Shown: positions 33,254 through 48,151 of the stretch, in pieces
Layout: each line of letters opens with the position of its first letter
Numbering within the stretch: the first letter of the stretch is position 1
Origin: Alviniconcha marisindica
Lineage: Eukaryota > Mollusca > Gastropoda > Provannidae
Assembly: GCA_018857735.1 (NCBI GenBank)
Contig: JABMCL010002405.1
Location: 95,001 to 159,000 of the forward strand
Length of the DNA stretch: 64,000 bases
Direction: 5' to 3'
The notes under the pieces: model-generated
Seen by the model: only the letters and a program-made list of their open reading frames with translations
Told to the model about the DNA's origin: nothing
Databases searched by the model: none
Position numbers and translations under genes: made by a program

Positions 33254-36200
33254 GCTGGATGTAAAAAGACCGTGTGTACTCCACTACTCTCCTAAAGTGT
33301 GTTCATTCATTTGTTTATTTTCTTCCTAGTGTTGCTCACTTGCTGTATGAAATACGAATGTTCATGAACAAAATCTGTATAATATATACTAAGTAATTCA
33401 GAAGCTTCTGCAAATGTACGTATTTTAAATTTGTACAAACTACAATTGATAGGCAGTTGCATTGATGTTTTTTTTGGTTTATATTTTATACTAAATTATG
33501 ACATACCCAGGACTGGCAAGTGTTAGTGTTACTGTGTTAGGCAAGAATAAATAGACTTGAAAGTACGTAGTATTATTCATGTTTTTTAGACTCTCTCTCT
33601 CTCTCTCTTAGACTTAGTCTTTCTTTCACTTATTCATGTGTTTTTTGAGTCTCTCACTCTCTCTTAGTCCTTCTTCCACTCTCGTTTGCTTTCCAACCAG
33701 CACCAGTATAAGCTTACGAGTTTACAGTAATGCGGTTCAGTTAATAACTGAACAGGTATTCGTGTTATGCAACAACAAGAAAATGCAGTTAAAAGTTTGC
33801 TCTCAGTTCTCCCATGCTGAGATTTTGCTTCCAGAATTTGGTGGCTTCCCTTAGTCTTCCTCTCACTCTCCTTTGCCTTCCTTCCATCCAGTATAAGCAT
33901 GTGAGTTTACAATAATGCAGTTCAGTCAATAATTGAATATATATATTTGTGTTATGCAGCAAGAAGAATGCAGTTAAAAGTATGCTCTCAGTTGTCCCGG
34001 GTCGAGATTTTGCTTCCAGAATTGGGTGGCTTCTCGTGGGAACCTGTTTGAGTAGCAAGGAGAGACCTGTGGCGTAACCAATTCTGGCAGTGGTTGGAGC
34101 CAGGAAGGATGTCTAAACCAGCGCTTGGAGTTTGGATCAGAGTCAGATGGTGACCCCCCCCCCCGCTGTGTTGGATGTGGTAAACCAATGGTGCTTGGAG
34201 TTTGGCTCAGACAGTGACCATGCTCTGCTAAACTCCTTACGCCATTAAAGCATGCGACCTTCCGAGGAGGAAATTGGGCGAATGGTCGGTGTGGCGGGAT
34301 GGTGGAACCTCCCCGCCCTGTCTGAAGAATGCCTGGTATCTCCTGGTGCTGGCGGCTTCTGCAGGCAAACGAGTTTCAAGGCTCCCTGGTCCTTGAGTGG
34401 CCAGGTTTCAAGGGACGCCACGAAGATCAGTTCAGTGTTGTTTTACGTCCACAGAGACCATGTGACCCTTGAGTGGCCAGGTTTCAAGGGACGCCACGAA
34501 GATCAGTTCAGTGTTGTTTTACGTCCACAGAGACCATGTGACCCTTGAGTGGCCAGGTTTCAAGGGACGCCACGAAGATCAGTGTTGTTTTACGTCCACA
34601 GAGACCATGTGACCCTTGAGTGGCCAGGTTTCAAGGGACGCCACGAAGATCAGTTCAGTGTTGCTTTACGTCCACAGAGACCATGTGACCCTTGAGTGAC
34701 CAGGTTTCAAGGGATGCCACAAAGATCAGTTCAGTGTTGTTTTACGTCCACAGAGACCATGTGACCCTTGAGTGGCCAGGTTTCAAGGGACGCCACGAAG
34801 ATCAGTTCAGTGTTGTTTTACGTCCACAGAGACCATGTGACCCTTGAGTGGCCAGGTTTCAAGGGACGCCACGAAGATCAGTTCAGTGTTGTTTTACGTC
34901 CACAGAGACCATGTGACCCTTGAGTGGCCAGGTTTCAAGGGACGCCACGAAGATCAGTGTTGTTTTACGTCCACAGTGACCATGTGACCCTTGAGTGGCC
35001 AGGTTTCAAGGGACGCCACAAAGATCAGTTCAGTGTTGTTTTACGTCCACAGAGACCATGTGACCCTTGAGTGACCAGGTTTCAAGGGACGCCACAAAGA
35101 TCAGTTCAGTGTTGTTTTACGTCCACAGAGACCATAAGGATTATCAGAAATGGTTCAGGCCGGGAACACCTGGACTTTCAAACAGCTCCTGAGCTCTGCC
35201 ACAAAGATGAACTCTTGGGAGAGATTTTTAATGGCTCCGTATACTATAACACTAACAGTATAAGGTAACTTGAAGATTTGGCAAAGGGTAGTCAGGCATG
35301 ATGTAACGAGGAAGGTCGTCAAATACAAGAGTGGCAGTGTCTGGGATTATTCAAGAGGTCACCCTCATTCCGGTTTGTGTCCATAGCATGTCTTCCATAG
35401 TAAAGACACCTGTTAAAAGTAGTTTAATTTGTCAGACATTTATAGAAATATAAGTCATTTGTTTGACTACTTAACACTAGTCAGAAATTGAGAGAGAGGG
35501 AGAGAGAGAGAGAGGTATTAATGTAAAACTGATACATATATATATGTATAAATATATATATATGTATAAATTTATAATCATTGGTTCAAGTTTGTGCCTT
35601 GGGAGTGTTGGCCGCGATGAAGGTGATGAACATTCCGCTGATTATTTAGTTGTATTGCTTTTGTGAATTGTATTCTTGGCCATTAATCTCTGCCTGCCAG
35701 TCCGTCTCTCCGTCTCTCTCACATCAGGCTTTATTGTGAACAAGTGGTCTGTCTGATGTGTAAGCTGCGCAGGCGTCCGTCACTGTAAAACGTTAATTTA
35801 GTTTGTAAGTTTTCTATTCACTCATAAATGGGACAGTTGAGCTGACAGACTTCGTGAGTGGAACGGAATCTAGGTTTTCGATGAAGTTGAAGATTATCCA
35901 AGAGACTTGTTCCTCCACCACGTGACCGCCATCGTCGTTTTGTTATTGGTGTTTTTGTGTGTGTGGTTGCTTGTACAAGATGGATTCCTGTAGGTGTTGG
36001 GTTGACTCTAGTTTAAAAATGTATAATATGTGTGTGTAATAATTCCTCTGCCTCATGATCGCCATTTTCGTTCTTCCTCTTCTTATTTTCTCTGTCTGTC
36101 TGTCTGTCTCTCTCTGTCTCTCTCTCTCTCTCTCTCTGCTTTTCTTCTTTTTCCCTCCCTCTCTCCCTTTCCTCTCTTCTGCCCTTGCTCCCCACCCCTC

Positions 36201-36486
36201 TTCCCTGTTGTGTGGTGTGTGTTTGTGTGTTGTGTGTGTGTGTGTGTGTGTTTGCCCCCCCCCCCCCCCTGTGTGTGTGTGTGTTTTATCCCTGCCCCCC
36301 TCTCCCTCTCTCTCCTGTTTTATGTGTGTGCCCTGTCCCTCTCTCCTTTCATCCTCCTCTCTTTGTGCCGGCCCTTCTCTCTCTTTTCTCCCCCCCCCTT
36401 CCCCGTGTTTTTGTGTGCCCTGTTCCTGTCCCCCCCCTCTCCCCTCTGTGTGTGTGTGTGTGTTGCCCTGCCCCCCCCCCCCTCCA

Positions 36487-36518
<32 letters not shown>

Positions 36519-39399
36519 CCGCCTGTCCCCCCCCCTCTCCCCCTTGTGTGTGTGTGTGTTTGTGTGTTGTGGTGTGCCCCCTGTCACTGCCAACTGGTGT
36601 TGTAAACAGCCGGCCAGCGGCCAACACCACTGGGCCACCTCTTTGATGAATGGATGCTTCGGCTAGCCACGGTTGGCCCATCGCCAAGGCTCTCAATTCC
36701 CGTTGGAGGATGCGCTGCCCACCAAGCTCACTACCCCCGCTGTCTAACCCCCCTTCCCCCCGCCCCCCTCACCCCACCCGCCGTTCTTCGACCACCAGCT
36801 AGCCAGCCACCCCCCCCCCCTTCCCCATTAACCAGTCCCAGGCTGTTTCTCTCCTCGCTTCCCTTTAAGGGTTCAAACTCAGTCTTTCTTCTTCCGCCTC
36901 CCCCCCCACCCCCCCCACACCACTTCTACGCTCTCTCGCGTAACTGGGGGGGGGGGTGGGGGGGGGGGTAGAGTCTCACCTTTGTCCATCACCCATCCCG
37001 AGTTTTGCTTCACCAGACTATTTCTAAGTTCAAGTTCAGTGTTGTTTCACGTCCACAAGGACTATTACTGTTAGTATTACCAAGGACGGGGAGTCCAGGT
37101 GGTGAAGTGTTGCTTAATGTCCTCAGATGTCAGTTGACATATTAGGGACAAGTTGTGACCAGTGCCGAAGCACGGTTCAATAATTCTTTATGTCCACGGA
37201 AACCAGAAGGCTCGTTACGACGGACAGCTCAGGACGGCCACCTCGACTCTCACACAGCTCCTGAACTATGAGGGAGTCCAGGACGGCCACATGGACTTTA
37301 ATACAGCTGTGATTTTCTGAGGCGCAAGACAGTGTCCACAGACCACAACATTTTTGAAGAGAAAGGAGAGCCGAAGCGGATTCGAACCGAGGTCCCTCTG
37401 CTTACCAGCCTAACGCTTTACCGGTAGGCCAAACCGGCTCGCGCATGGTATTTATATATGTATATAATATACCAGGTGATAATTTGTGGTGAGCCGGTTT
37501 GGCCTAGCCGTAAGGCATTAGGTTGATAAGCAGAAGGACCTCGGTTCGATACTGCTTCGGCTCTCCTTTCTCTTCAAAAAGGTTGTGGTTTGTGGACACT
37601 GTCCTGTGACTTTGTCCATCACTTTTCCCACTGAAACATTAAAATGGTCTCATCGCTGCCCCTCTTAATGCAGGAATCGTTCTGGTGGTGGACAGTGTAG
37701 CGTTAGGTATAAATCCCCTCTCCCCCCCCCCCCCCACCCCCCCCCCCCCCCCCTTCTCCCCGTCCCTAATAAGCCTTACGGTTTCTGTGGACGTTAAGCA
37801 CCATGTTTACTGTAACGTCACTTGTGGCGTACCCCTCGGTAGCCACCGTCTCCACCCCGCTTGACATTTCGTCAGCCGAGCAAGAGGGTCGACCTCGCAC
37901 CGTGCAGTTTGCCGGCCATTTCCCCATCTCCTGGTGCTTGCTATGCTACTGCCAATCAGAGCCTCACCCCCCCTCCTCACCCCCCCCCCCACACACACAC
38001 ACCTCCCTTCCCTCTCCCGCACCAGCCCACCCTTTGAATTACTCCCGTCTCTCTTTTCTCTGTCCCTCCGCCCCCCCCCCCCTCCTCCTCCCCCACCCAC
38101 TCCTGCCTTCCTTTTCCCTCCAGCACACATCAGTTTCGGCCAACGAGGACTTGCAGCGAGTGCAGAAGTTGCACGCGACCACCCCTCCCTCTCTCCCGCC
38201 TTCCCCCCCCCCCCCTCCCCTCCTAGCATCTCCGTCGGCACTGTCGATGAGGTCCGCGCTCACCCCTCCCACTCCTCGACATGACCCCCTCCCCTCCCCC
38301 AAACACGCCCCCCCCCCTTCCCTCCCCTTCCCCCTCTTGGCTCCCAAATCGATAAAGCGGTCTCCAAGAGGGCTGCCATTGATTGATGAAGGAGGGAGGG
38401 CGAATGGGTTTAGCAGCGCGGCCTGTGCTGACTCGTCACTTTTGGGTGCCGCTCGGGGGGGGGGGGGGGGTTAAAGACCGGGGGGTTTGTGGGGGTGTGA
38501 TGTCTTTGGAAGCGGTGATGTGCGTGTGTTACTGTTTTTTGAGCTGCTTATGCTGACTGTAATTGCTCTTTCCCCCCCCCTCCCCCCCCCCTCCCCTCCC
38601 CTCCCCCTTCCCCCTCCCCCATTCCTTCCATAAAAGCACGTGGCTCACACACAGTCGGTGGAGCCAGAAAGCTGATTCAACAATATTATGAACGTCTTAT
38701 TATAATAATAGTGGACCTGAGGCTCTTTGTGCTGTGTGAGAGAGAGTCTCACATGATATTTCAGCAAGATCTAGCCGGGCATTTGTCAAACGCAACTCTC
38801 TCTCTGTCCGTGTAAGCCTGTCTGTTGAAGTTGAAAACTGCTTTTTTTTCCTTCTCTCCTTTCCTTTCACTAGCTTCAGAAAGTTGGAAGACACTGTGAT
38901 CGCTTCAGACTCGGTCTTTCCATTTTCATCAGCAGTAGGCGGTGTGCTATAAGGGGCTGCCTCCCACACATAGGCAAGCCAGGTCAGAAAAAAGTGTTTA
39001 GCTTTTTTTCTTTTTTTCTTTTCTTTTTAATAAGGCCTGTTAGTGTACACACAATATAACAAACTGTGCAGACTGCTCCTTCTAAAGTTGAAGTCTTCGC
39101 ATTTCGCTCTCCCAGTTCTGTTGCGAAAATGGCCAGTAGCGGTCTCTGCAGCGTAGGAGACCAGCTCCAGAGACTAGACACCACACACACACACACACAG
39201 ACACAGACACAGACACAACGACACACCACACACACACACACACAACACCCCAGCAACAACAACACATTGCCGCCCCATGCACGCAAACCACACAACAAAC
39301 CGACTCACACACAACACCGCGGGGCCCCACAACACACACACACACACAACACACACACACACACACACACACCATGCACGCACTTACACGCGCGCGCGC

Positions 39400-39433
<34 letters not shown>

Positions 39434-39762
39434 CTCTCTCTGTCTCTCTCGCTGTCTCTGTACTATAAAACTTGCGTGTGCTTGGACATCGGGCGAAGAC
39501 TGTAGCTGCAGGCAATCCCTGAATTAGGCCACCGAAGATGGATCGCTATGCCCGCGCAGAAAGTTGCTGGACATGCTGTTGGACATTGCCTCAAGGCTAT
39601 AGCTCTCCTCCCCACACCTGGTTGTGGACACGTCGCATGGCCTACAGGCTCGTTTAGTACAGCTAGTACAGCTAGTTGCACACACCGTTGTAAGTACGTA
39701 TAGCTGATCGTAGTACTTACCCGAGGTTGAACAGTTGCCCTTCACACTTGATAGTTTCTCCC

Positions 39763-39832
<70 letters not shown>

Positions 39833-39951
39833 GCGTTTGCCTCAGTAGTTGCACACACCGTTTTATATTATATACATATTTGATCGTAGTACGTATTTTG
39901 AGGCTGAACAGTTGATAAAGTTTCCCCCCTGTGTGTGTGTGTGTGTGTGTG

Positions 39952-39993
<42 letters not shown>

Positions 39994-40100
39994 GTTTTGC
40001 CTCAGTAGTTGCACAAACCGTTATATATTCATGAACATAGCTGATCGCAGTACTTATTCTGAGGTTGAACAGTTGCCATTCACACTTGATAGTTTCCGTC

Positions 40101-40143
<43 letters not shown>

Positions 40144-40236
40144 CTCAGTAGTTGCACACACCGTTATATATGAACATAGCTGATCGCAGTACTTATTTTG
40201 AGGCTGAACAGTTGCCATTCACACTTGATAGTTTCC

Positions 40237-40298
<62 letters not shown>

Positions 40299-41134
40299 CA
40301 GTAATTGCACACAGCGTTATATATATATATATATGAACATAGCTGATCGCAGTACTTATTCTGAGATTGAACAGTTGCCATTCACACCTGATACTTTCCG
40401 TCGGTGTGTGTGTTTGCGTTTGCCTCGGTAGGGGTATCGCCATACAGAGGGGTATCGCCATACAGACGAAAATAACGGCAGCTTGCGCGTTTATTTCGTC
40501 GTCCAGATTCCGTAAATAGTAAGTAAGTAAACATGGTGTTTAATGTCCGCAGAAACCATAAGGCTTATTAGGGACGGGGAGATTATTACCTATCGCTGCT
40601 CTGTCACCACCAGAATGACTTCTGCATTAAGGTGGGCAGCGATGAGAGCCATTTTAATGTTTCGTAATCGTGAGGGACAAAGTCACAAGACAGTGTCCAC
40701 AGACCACAACTTTTGAAGAGAAAGGAGAGCCGAAGCAGATTCGAACCGAGGTCCCTCTGCTTACCAGCGTAACGCCTTACCGCTGGGCCAAACCGGCTCA
40801 CGCCAGATTCGCCCTTCACTGACTGGACTTGTAGTGCCGGGGAGGAGCGCGGAGCCACAGCTGAGATCACACGGAGTTTGCAAATCGATCTTGTGTCGAG
40901 TGACGCGGCAGCCACCAGTGAGCCGTAACTTGCTGAATCGGCGTTCAGTCATTTTGCGTACGGTGACACGGCGATGCGGCCAAAATGTGTACGGCACCCG
41001 AAAATGCAATATTTACGCAAAAAATTTGCAATGAGCGCGACCCCGGACACACCGTTATATATAGATACATAACTGATCGTAGTACTTATTCTGAGGTTGA
41101 ACAGTTGCCATTCACACACACTTGATAGTTTCCC

Positions 41135-41193
<59 letters not shown>

Positions 41194-41318
41194 CTCAGTA
41201 GTTGCACACATCGTTATATATATGAACATAGCTGATCGCAGTACTTATTCTGAGGTTGAACAGTTGCCATTCACACACACTTGATAGTTTCCCCCTGTGT
41301 GTGCGTGCGTGTGCGCGC

Positions 41319-41349
<31 letters not shown>

Positions 41350-41542
41350 TGTGTGTGTGTGTGCGTGTTTGCCTCAGTAGTTGCACACAGCGTTATATAT
41401 ATATATGAACATAGCTGATCGCAGTACTTATCCTGACCTTGAACAGTTGCCATCCACACTTGATAGTTTCCGTCGGTGTGTTTGCCTGGAGCCGATCGTT
41501 GCATCAGCCGTTTAGGGTTAAACTGAAAAGTTGCATGTAGCC

Positions 41543-41606
<64 letters not shown>

Positions 41607-41914
41607 TTTCCATTCTTGTGCTCAGCAGGGCGTGACAGATAAGGCATCTTTGCCACACGTCCATAGATACATGTATCTGTGCCTGCTGCATAATTTCGTG
41701 ATAGTGTTACGCGGTAGAAAATGGCTGGAAGCTGGCGCGGAGGTATGCGGATGTTAGAGAGAGAGAGAGAGAGAAGGGGGGGGGGGGAGAGATAAGAGAG
41801 AGGGGGAGAGAGAGAAGGAGGGGGGGAGAGAGAGAGGAGAGAGAGGAGGAGAAGAGAGAGGGGAGACGAAAGAGAGGAGAGAGAGAGGAGAGAGGAGAGA
41901 GAGAGGGGGGGGGG

Positions 41915-41958
<44 letters not shown>

Positions 41959-42372
41959 AGAGGAATAGGACTGTGATCCAACACACCGCCTCCAGTCCCC
42001 GGCTCAGGTGTCCGGTCTGATGATAGCCCATCTGCGGTGAGATGGCTTGTCAGCTGATGCAGTCTATACTGGTATTAAAAGTCGTTTCAGGCGACGTGAT
42101 TGCTCAGATGAGTCAGAAGAGAAGCAAACAGAAACGTACTAAAAAAGACAGAAAGGGAAAGGTGCTTTTGCACCCGAACAAACAAAATAATTTAAGTCAC
42201 GTTTTTGGCTTGCACGCACGCACACTCCCACACGCGCCTCGTTTTTATGCAAGTTCATTACCCTACCTGCAACGAGATCAGTGCTATTCACACCATTTTC
42301 CGGGTGTTAAATGATTCTCTCTGTATATACCTCTGTGTGTGTGTCTGTGAGCTCTCTCTCTGTCTCTGTCTG

Positions 42373-42433
<61 letters not shown>

Positions 42434-42645
42434 AGCTCTCTCGCCCTTTCCCTCTCTGTGTGAACTCTCTCTCAGAGCTCTCTCTCTCTCTCTGTGAGCT
42501 GTGTGTGTGTGCGCCCCCCCCCCCTCTCTGTGAGCTATGGTGCGCCCCCCCCCCCCCCTGTGAGCTGTGGTGTGTGCGCGCCCCCCACCCCCTGTGAGCT
42601 GTGTGTGTGTGCGCCCCCCCTCTTGAGCTGTGTGTGTGCGCCCCC

Positions 42646-42676
<31 letters not shown>

Positions 42677-43589
42677 CCCTCTCTCTGTGAGCTCTCTCTC
42701 TCTCCCTTTCGCTAACTAGCGCAGCGTGTCAGTCTCTTTATGACCAGGGCCTGCGCTTTGACGGTCGCGGCGGCCCCTTTGTGGCCTGCCAACAAACAGC
42801 CACGTGTGATGACTAGCACGACTGACGAGACCTCTGTCTGAGTAGGTAGAAGAGCCCTCGGGCTACTCCCCTCGCCCCGCCCCCCCCCCCCAACACACAC
42901 CTCCTATCCTAACCCCGTCCAATAGTCCAGCTGGACTGAAGAGATTGAGAGCAGTCGTAACACTTCATTGCAACCCCCTCCACACACACACACACACAAC
43001 GCCTAATACTTACTTGCCACCCTCCCCCTCAGCTCAAACGTCTTTCTAATACTCATACCCCCCCCCCCCCCCACACACACACACACACACGCACACACCC
43101 GACACCTCTGGCCAAGTTCCCCCTCCTGACCAAGAGCCGCTTGGGGAACGCGTACAATACAATGCCTTGGCCCCAGACCTATTCAGCCAGCGCCACCAGC
43201 CCTCGACTACCCTCCAAGGATTAAGGGCAAAGAATGAAGAGCAGCTAGCGGCACCCGGGGGCCCGGCGAGAGAGGCGGGTATTGGTCGGAATGTGACCTA
43301 GTCAAGGGCAGACAATGGCGCAAGGGGGGGCTGCGGTTACTTCCCTTTGGTGGTTGGTAGGAGCAGCGAAGCACACACACACACACACACACGCACGCAC
43401 GCACGCTACTTACTACTACTGGCACGACTGAAGAATTGAACGCTATTGTCGCCGGGTTGTGTGTTAGCTCGTTATTTTTCAAAGAGGGTGTCTTGCTGAG
43501 TCACGCGAGGGAAAACGGTAGACGCGGCTGATCAGTTTTTGGTTTAAACCGAATGTATTATATATATATATATTATGTTATATATTATG

Positions 43590-43652
<63 letters not shown>

Positions 43653-44145
43653 AAAAATCAAAGAAAAACGAGTTGGCATAAAAACTCCCAAATTTTCGGC
43701 TCACGCCTGCCTCGGGGGTTTATTCTTAACCTAAGTATTGGGCCGTATAGGGTCGGTTGGGCCGTGCAGCGTCCGTTGCGTGTTGCTTTACGTCCCCAGA
43801 GACCGTAGGCTTATTAGGGACGGGCGCCCAGGGCGGCCACCTCGACTTCCACACAGCTCGGTGATGAAGTGTTGCTTTACGTCCACAGAAACCGTAGGCT
43901 TATTAGGGACGGGCGCCCAGGACGGCCACCTCGACTTTCACACAGCTCCTGAGCTCTGGTCGAGCAGCAAGCAAAAATACTTCTATAAGTACGGCCCGAA
44001 TCTGACCTAAATGACGTCACAAACATCAATTTGATCGACAACAAGGCGAACATAAAAGGATCTTGTAATGAAGATGATGCTAATATTTTAGCGCGTGCGT
44101 GCGCGTGTGTGCATGTGCCCGCGCCTGTTTGTGCCGGTGCGTGCG

Positions 44146-44185
<40 letters not shown>

Positions 44186-44547
44186 GCAGCACTGTAAGCG
44201 GGAAGATGTGTGGGGCGTAATTTGCTCCGTTTATTGCAGGAATTCCCACAGGATGAGTTCAGCTTGAATCTATCCATCTGTCGTTCAAGTTTAGTGTTGC
44301 TTTACGTCCACGGAGACCATAATTATGGACCGTTAGGGACGGCGGCCACCGCGACTTTCACACAGCTCTGAACTCCTGCCTGTGTCTAATGTATCGGTTT
44401 AAGCGTAATTTTATTAATGAAGGCATACCAACAGACAGTAGCCGAAACGTTTTTGGAGCGGCAAACAAGTAAACCGATGTAAGACGCTCCTAATGACAAG
44501 TAAACGGCTATAAGACGCTCAAAATGACGCACGCACACACGCACACG

Positions 44548-44602
<55 letters not shown>

Positions 44603-47600
44603 GCGCGCGCACACACACTGGTTTCCGTGGACGTAAAGCAATATTGAACCATGCTCACGCACTGGTCTCAGCTGGTCCCTAATATGTCAGCCGACATCCG
44701 AGGACATTAAGCATCATATCACCTGAAGGAATGTGGACGTAAAGCAGCATTGGACACGGGATAGCGAATGAGAGCACCAGGCCCACCTCCCTGTTCACAC
44801 AGCCTCAGCCTGGTGGTGGTGGTGGGGGGGGGGGCGGCGGGCTTCGAGCTTGGGTTCCGCTGCCATTATCAGGGGAGCCCCGGGGATGGCAGAGGGTGAC
44901 CCAGCATTCCAACCCAGAGGGAGGAGCTGGTCCCACCCCAGACGTCGCGATTGCCGTTAAAGAGGCGCGACGATCACGCAACCGCCGAGTTGCTAACTTT
45001 TCACTTCACCCGAACAAACCCTTTTGCCGCCGGCAGCAGCAGGGCGCGCGCGGCAAGCCAATCGCCGCCGCCGGACTAAAACCCTAAACGAGAGAAGAAA
45101 AGACTAAAGAGTAAGTAGCGGTAGACAGGCTAGCCGTAGTTTAGTTTAAAGAGTAAGTAGACAGGCTAGCCGTATTACGCGCACTCGTCCACCCTAAACC
45201 AAGCCATTGTCGTTCTCGGACGCAGTGTCCTTGGGGAGTCTGCGCGTAACCTTCGCTAATGCCGTTTTTAAGACGGGGCCGCGGACTCTAGCCAGTCCAC
45301 GCTTTGGAACAGCACTTGAGCAACGGGGGGTCGACTGGACTGGGAAGGCCGTTGGGAGTGGAAGGGGGGGGGGGGGGGGGGGGGGGTCCTCTGTGGTGAT
45401 TTTTCGGCCCCGAGAGATCTGGTCGCCACTGACCAACAGCAGCTGGTGTTAGTGATCCGCAGAGTTGAGCCTGATGCGCATAGTAATATATTACACATGT
45501 GGACATTGTCCGGCACAACCCCAGTGAGCCGGTTTGGCCTGGCGGTAAGGCGTTAGGCTGGTAGGCAGAGGGACCATGGTTCGAATCCGCTTCGGCTCTC
45601 CTTTCTCTTCAAAAATTGTGGTCTGTGGACACTGTCTTGTGGCTTTGTCCCTCACAATTAACGAAACATTAAAATGGCTCTCATCGCTGCCCTTCTTAAT
45701 GCAGGAGTCATTCTGGCGGTGACAGTGTAGCGATAGGTATATAATCTCCCTCTCCCCTCACCTCCATAACCCCTTTCCCCCTTCTCCCCGTCCCTAATAA
45801 GCCGTACTGTTTCTGTGGACGTTAAGCACCATGTTTACTTACTGCACAACCCACTAAAGAACGGACGTGTCGAGTTGGTGCTCCCAGAATATTGTATGCA
45901 CTGCCACAGCCAAAGCACGTTGAATCATGGTCTTCACTGTCCCGTCTCTGACTTCTGTGTCAGGCACCGGCAAACATGGGTCGAGTTTGTTTTATTGAAT
46001 TATGCAACAGGTGATGCGGGAGGTTTGTTTGTTTGTTTTATTTGTGTAACAGATGTGGGAGTTTGTTTTGTTTATGCCATGTAAGAGATGATGTGGGAGT
46101 TTGTTTGATTAATATGTGACAGATGAGGTGGGAGTTCGTTTTATTTATGTAACAGATGGTGTGGCGACACCCCCACCTGTACCCCCTCCCCACGTTGTTT
46201 GTATCATGAATATAGTAGCAACATGGGAAAGTAGTGGTGGTGGTGGTGGTGGTGGTGGTGGTTGTGGAAATGTGTGTGGGCTGGGGCTGTGTGAAACTGA
46301 AAGTCGAGGTATCCGTCCTGGGCCCCCGTCCTTAATAAGCCTACTGTTTCTGTGGACGTAAAGCAACACTTCAACAACATCAGTAAGTATCTGGTTGATG
46401 TTCGAGGTGACGGCTCAGAATTACTCTGATACGTGACGTGACAGCTCAACGTTACTGTGGTTGATGCGTGACATCACAGCTCAACGTTACTCTTTTGGAT
46501 ACGTGACGTGACAGCTCAACGTTACTTACTGTGGTTGATGCGTGACGTGACGGCTCAGCGTCACTGTGGTTGATGCGTGACGTGACAGCTCATCCTTACT
46601 GTGGTTGATGCGTGACGTGACAGCTCAGCGTTACTGGTTGATGCGTAACGTGACAGTTCAGCGTTACTCTGGTTGACGCGTGACGTGACAGCTCAACGTT
46701 ACTCTGTTTGATGCGTGACGTGACGAGACTCGGATCAATCCCAGAACCACCGGACTAGATTTGTTTTTAACCGCTTTCCCGGGGACCCACCCGCCATAGT
46801 TCAGGAGCTGTGTGAGAGTCGAGGTGGCCGTCCAGGGCTATCCGTCCTAACGAGCATCATGGTTTCCGTGGACCTAAAGCAGTATTGAACCATGCTCACG
46901 CATTGGTCTCAGCTTGTCCCTAATATGTCAACCGACATCCGAGGACATTAAGCATCATCATCTGAAGAAGAAGACTCACCCGTCTTGTCGTTCACTCACG
47001 GCGCGTGATGTCCGTAATCGTGACTATGCACTCAAACTCGAACTCGAAAACTTTATTTTCCAAGGATTGTACCGTGGCAGCAGCGGTCGAACGCAACACA
47101 CACACACACACATCGACCACACGAATTAAACCAGACAGGGCCGACAGCCAGGAACCGTGATCTGTCCCATAAAACGGTCTCCCCGAAGAGGAGTCTGCAA
47201 CAGAGTTCAGCAGCTGTGTGAAAGTCGAGGTGGTCATCCTGGACTCCGCGTCCTATATGACTTACGGTTTCTGTGGACGTAAAGCAACACTGATTGAACC
47301 ATGCACACGCATTGGCCACAGTTTGTCCCTAATATGTCGACCCGACATCCGAGGACATCAAGCTCCACATCATCATCAGGTTTCTGCTCAGGAGCTGTGC
47401 GAAAGTCGAAGAGGCCGGCCTGGTGTAAGTACACCACTTCGGTGGATATTCAGAAACGCGCTATGAAAAGCTCGTCACACGCGAGTGCAGAGAGTGTGCT
47501 GGAGAGCAGAGAATAGCGCTAATAAGCAATCATTAATCGTCCAATCAATTTTGTATTTTTTTAAATATTTTTGTTCGCATCCTCCCCGCCGGGCCTACAT

Positions 47601-48089
47601 TGTCATTCAACCCATACACGTTCAACAGCGCCCCTGTGCACCCCCCCCTCCCCCCAAACACGCACACACACACACGCACAGCCGCAGGGGAGGGGAAGGG
47701 GTGTGTGTGTGGGGGGGGGGGGGGGGGTCATGATATGATCAAAAGTTTGCTGCTGTATAGAGTGTAGGCTGGATGTTTTCTTTCTTTTTCTTCCCGTAAC
47801 AGGTTTATTTGTTCAGCTGTTGGCGTTCTCTGGGGAAGAAGAAGGGGGGGGGGGGGGGAGAGAGGGGGTAAACGGAAATTTTATTCAAAAAGGCCATAGG
47901 GGTGTAAGCACAATAAACCTGATAAGACAATACACACACACACACACAGTAATCAATTTACTGACGTTGGAATGTTGCAGTGTTACAATGAACAAGGCGG
48001 AAGCGAAAGCTTGTGTAGGGGATAATTTAATAACGTTCTTGAATAATTATCAGTTCATGGTGTACATGTATGTAAGTTCTTCGTGATCG

Positions 48090-48151
<62 letters not shown>

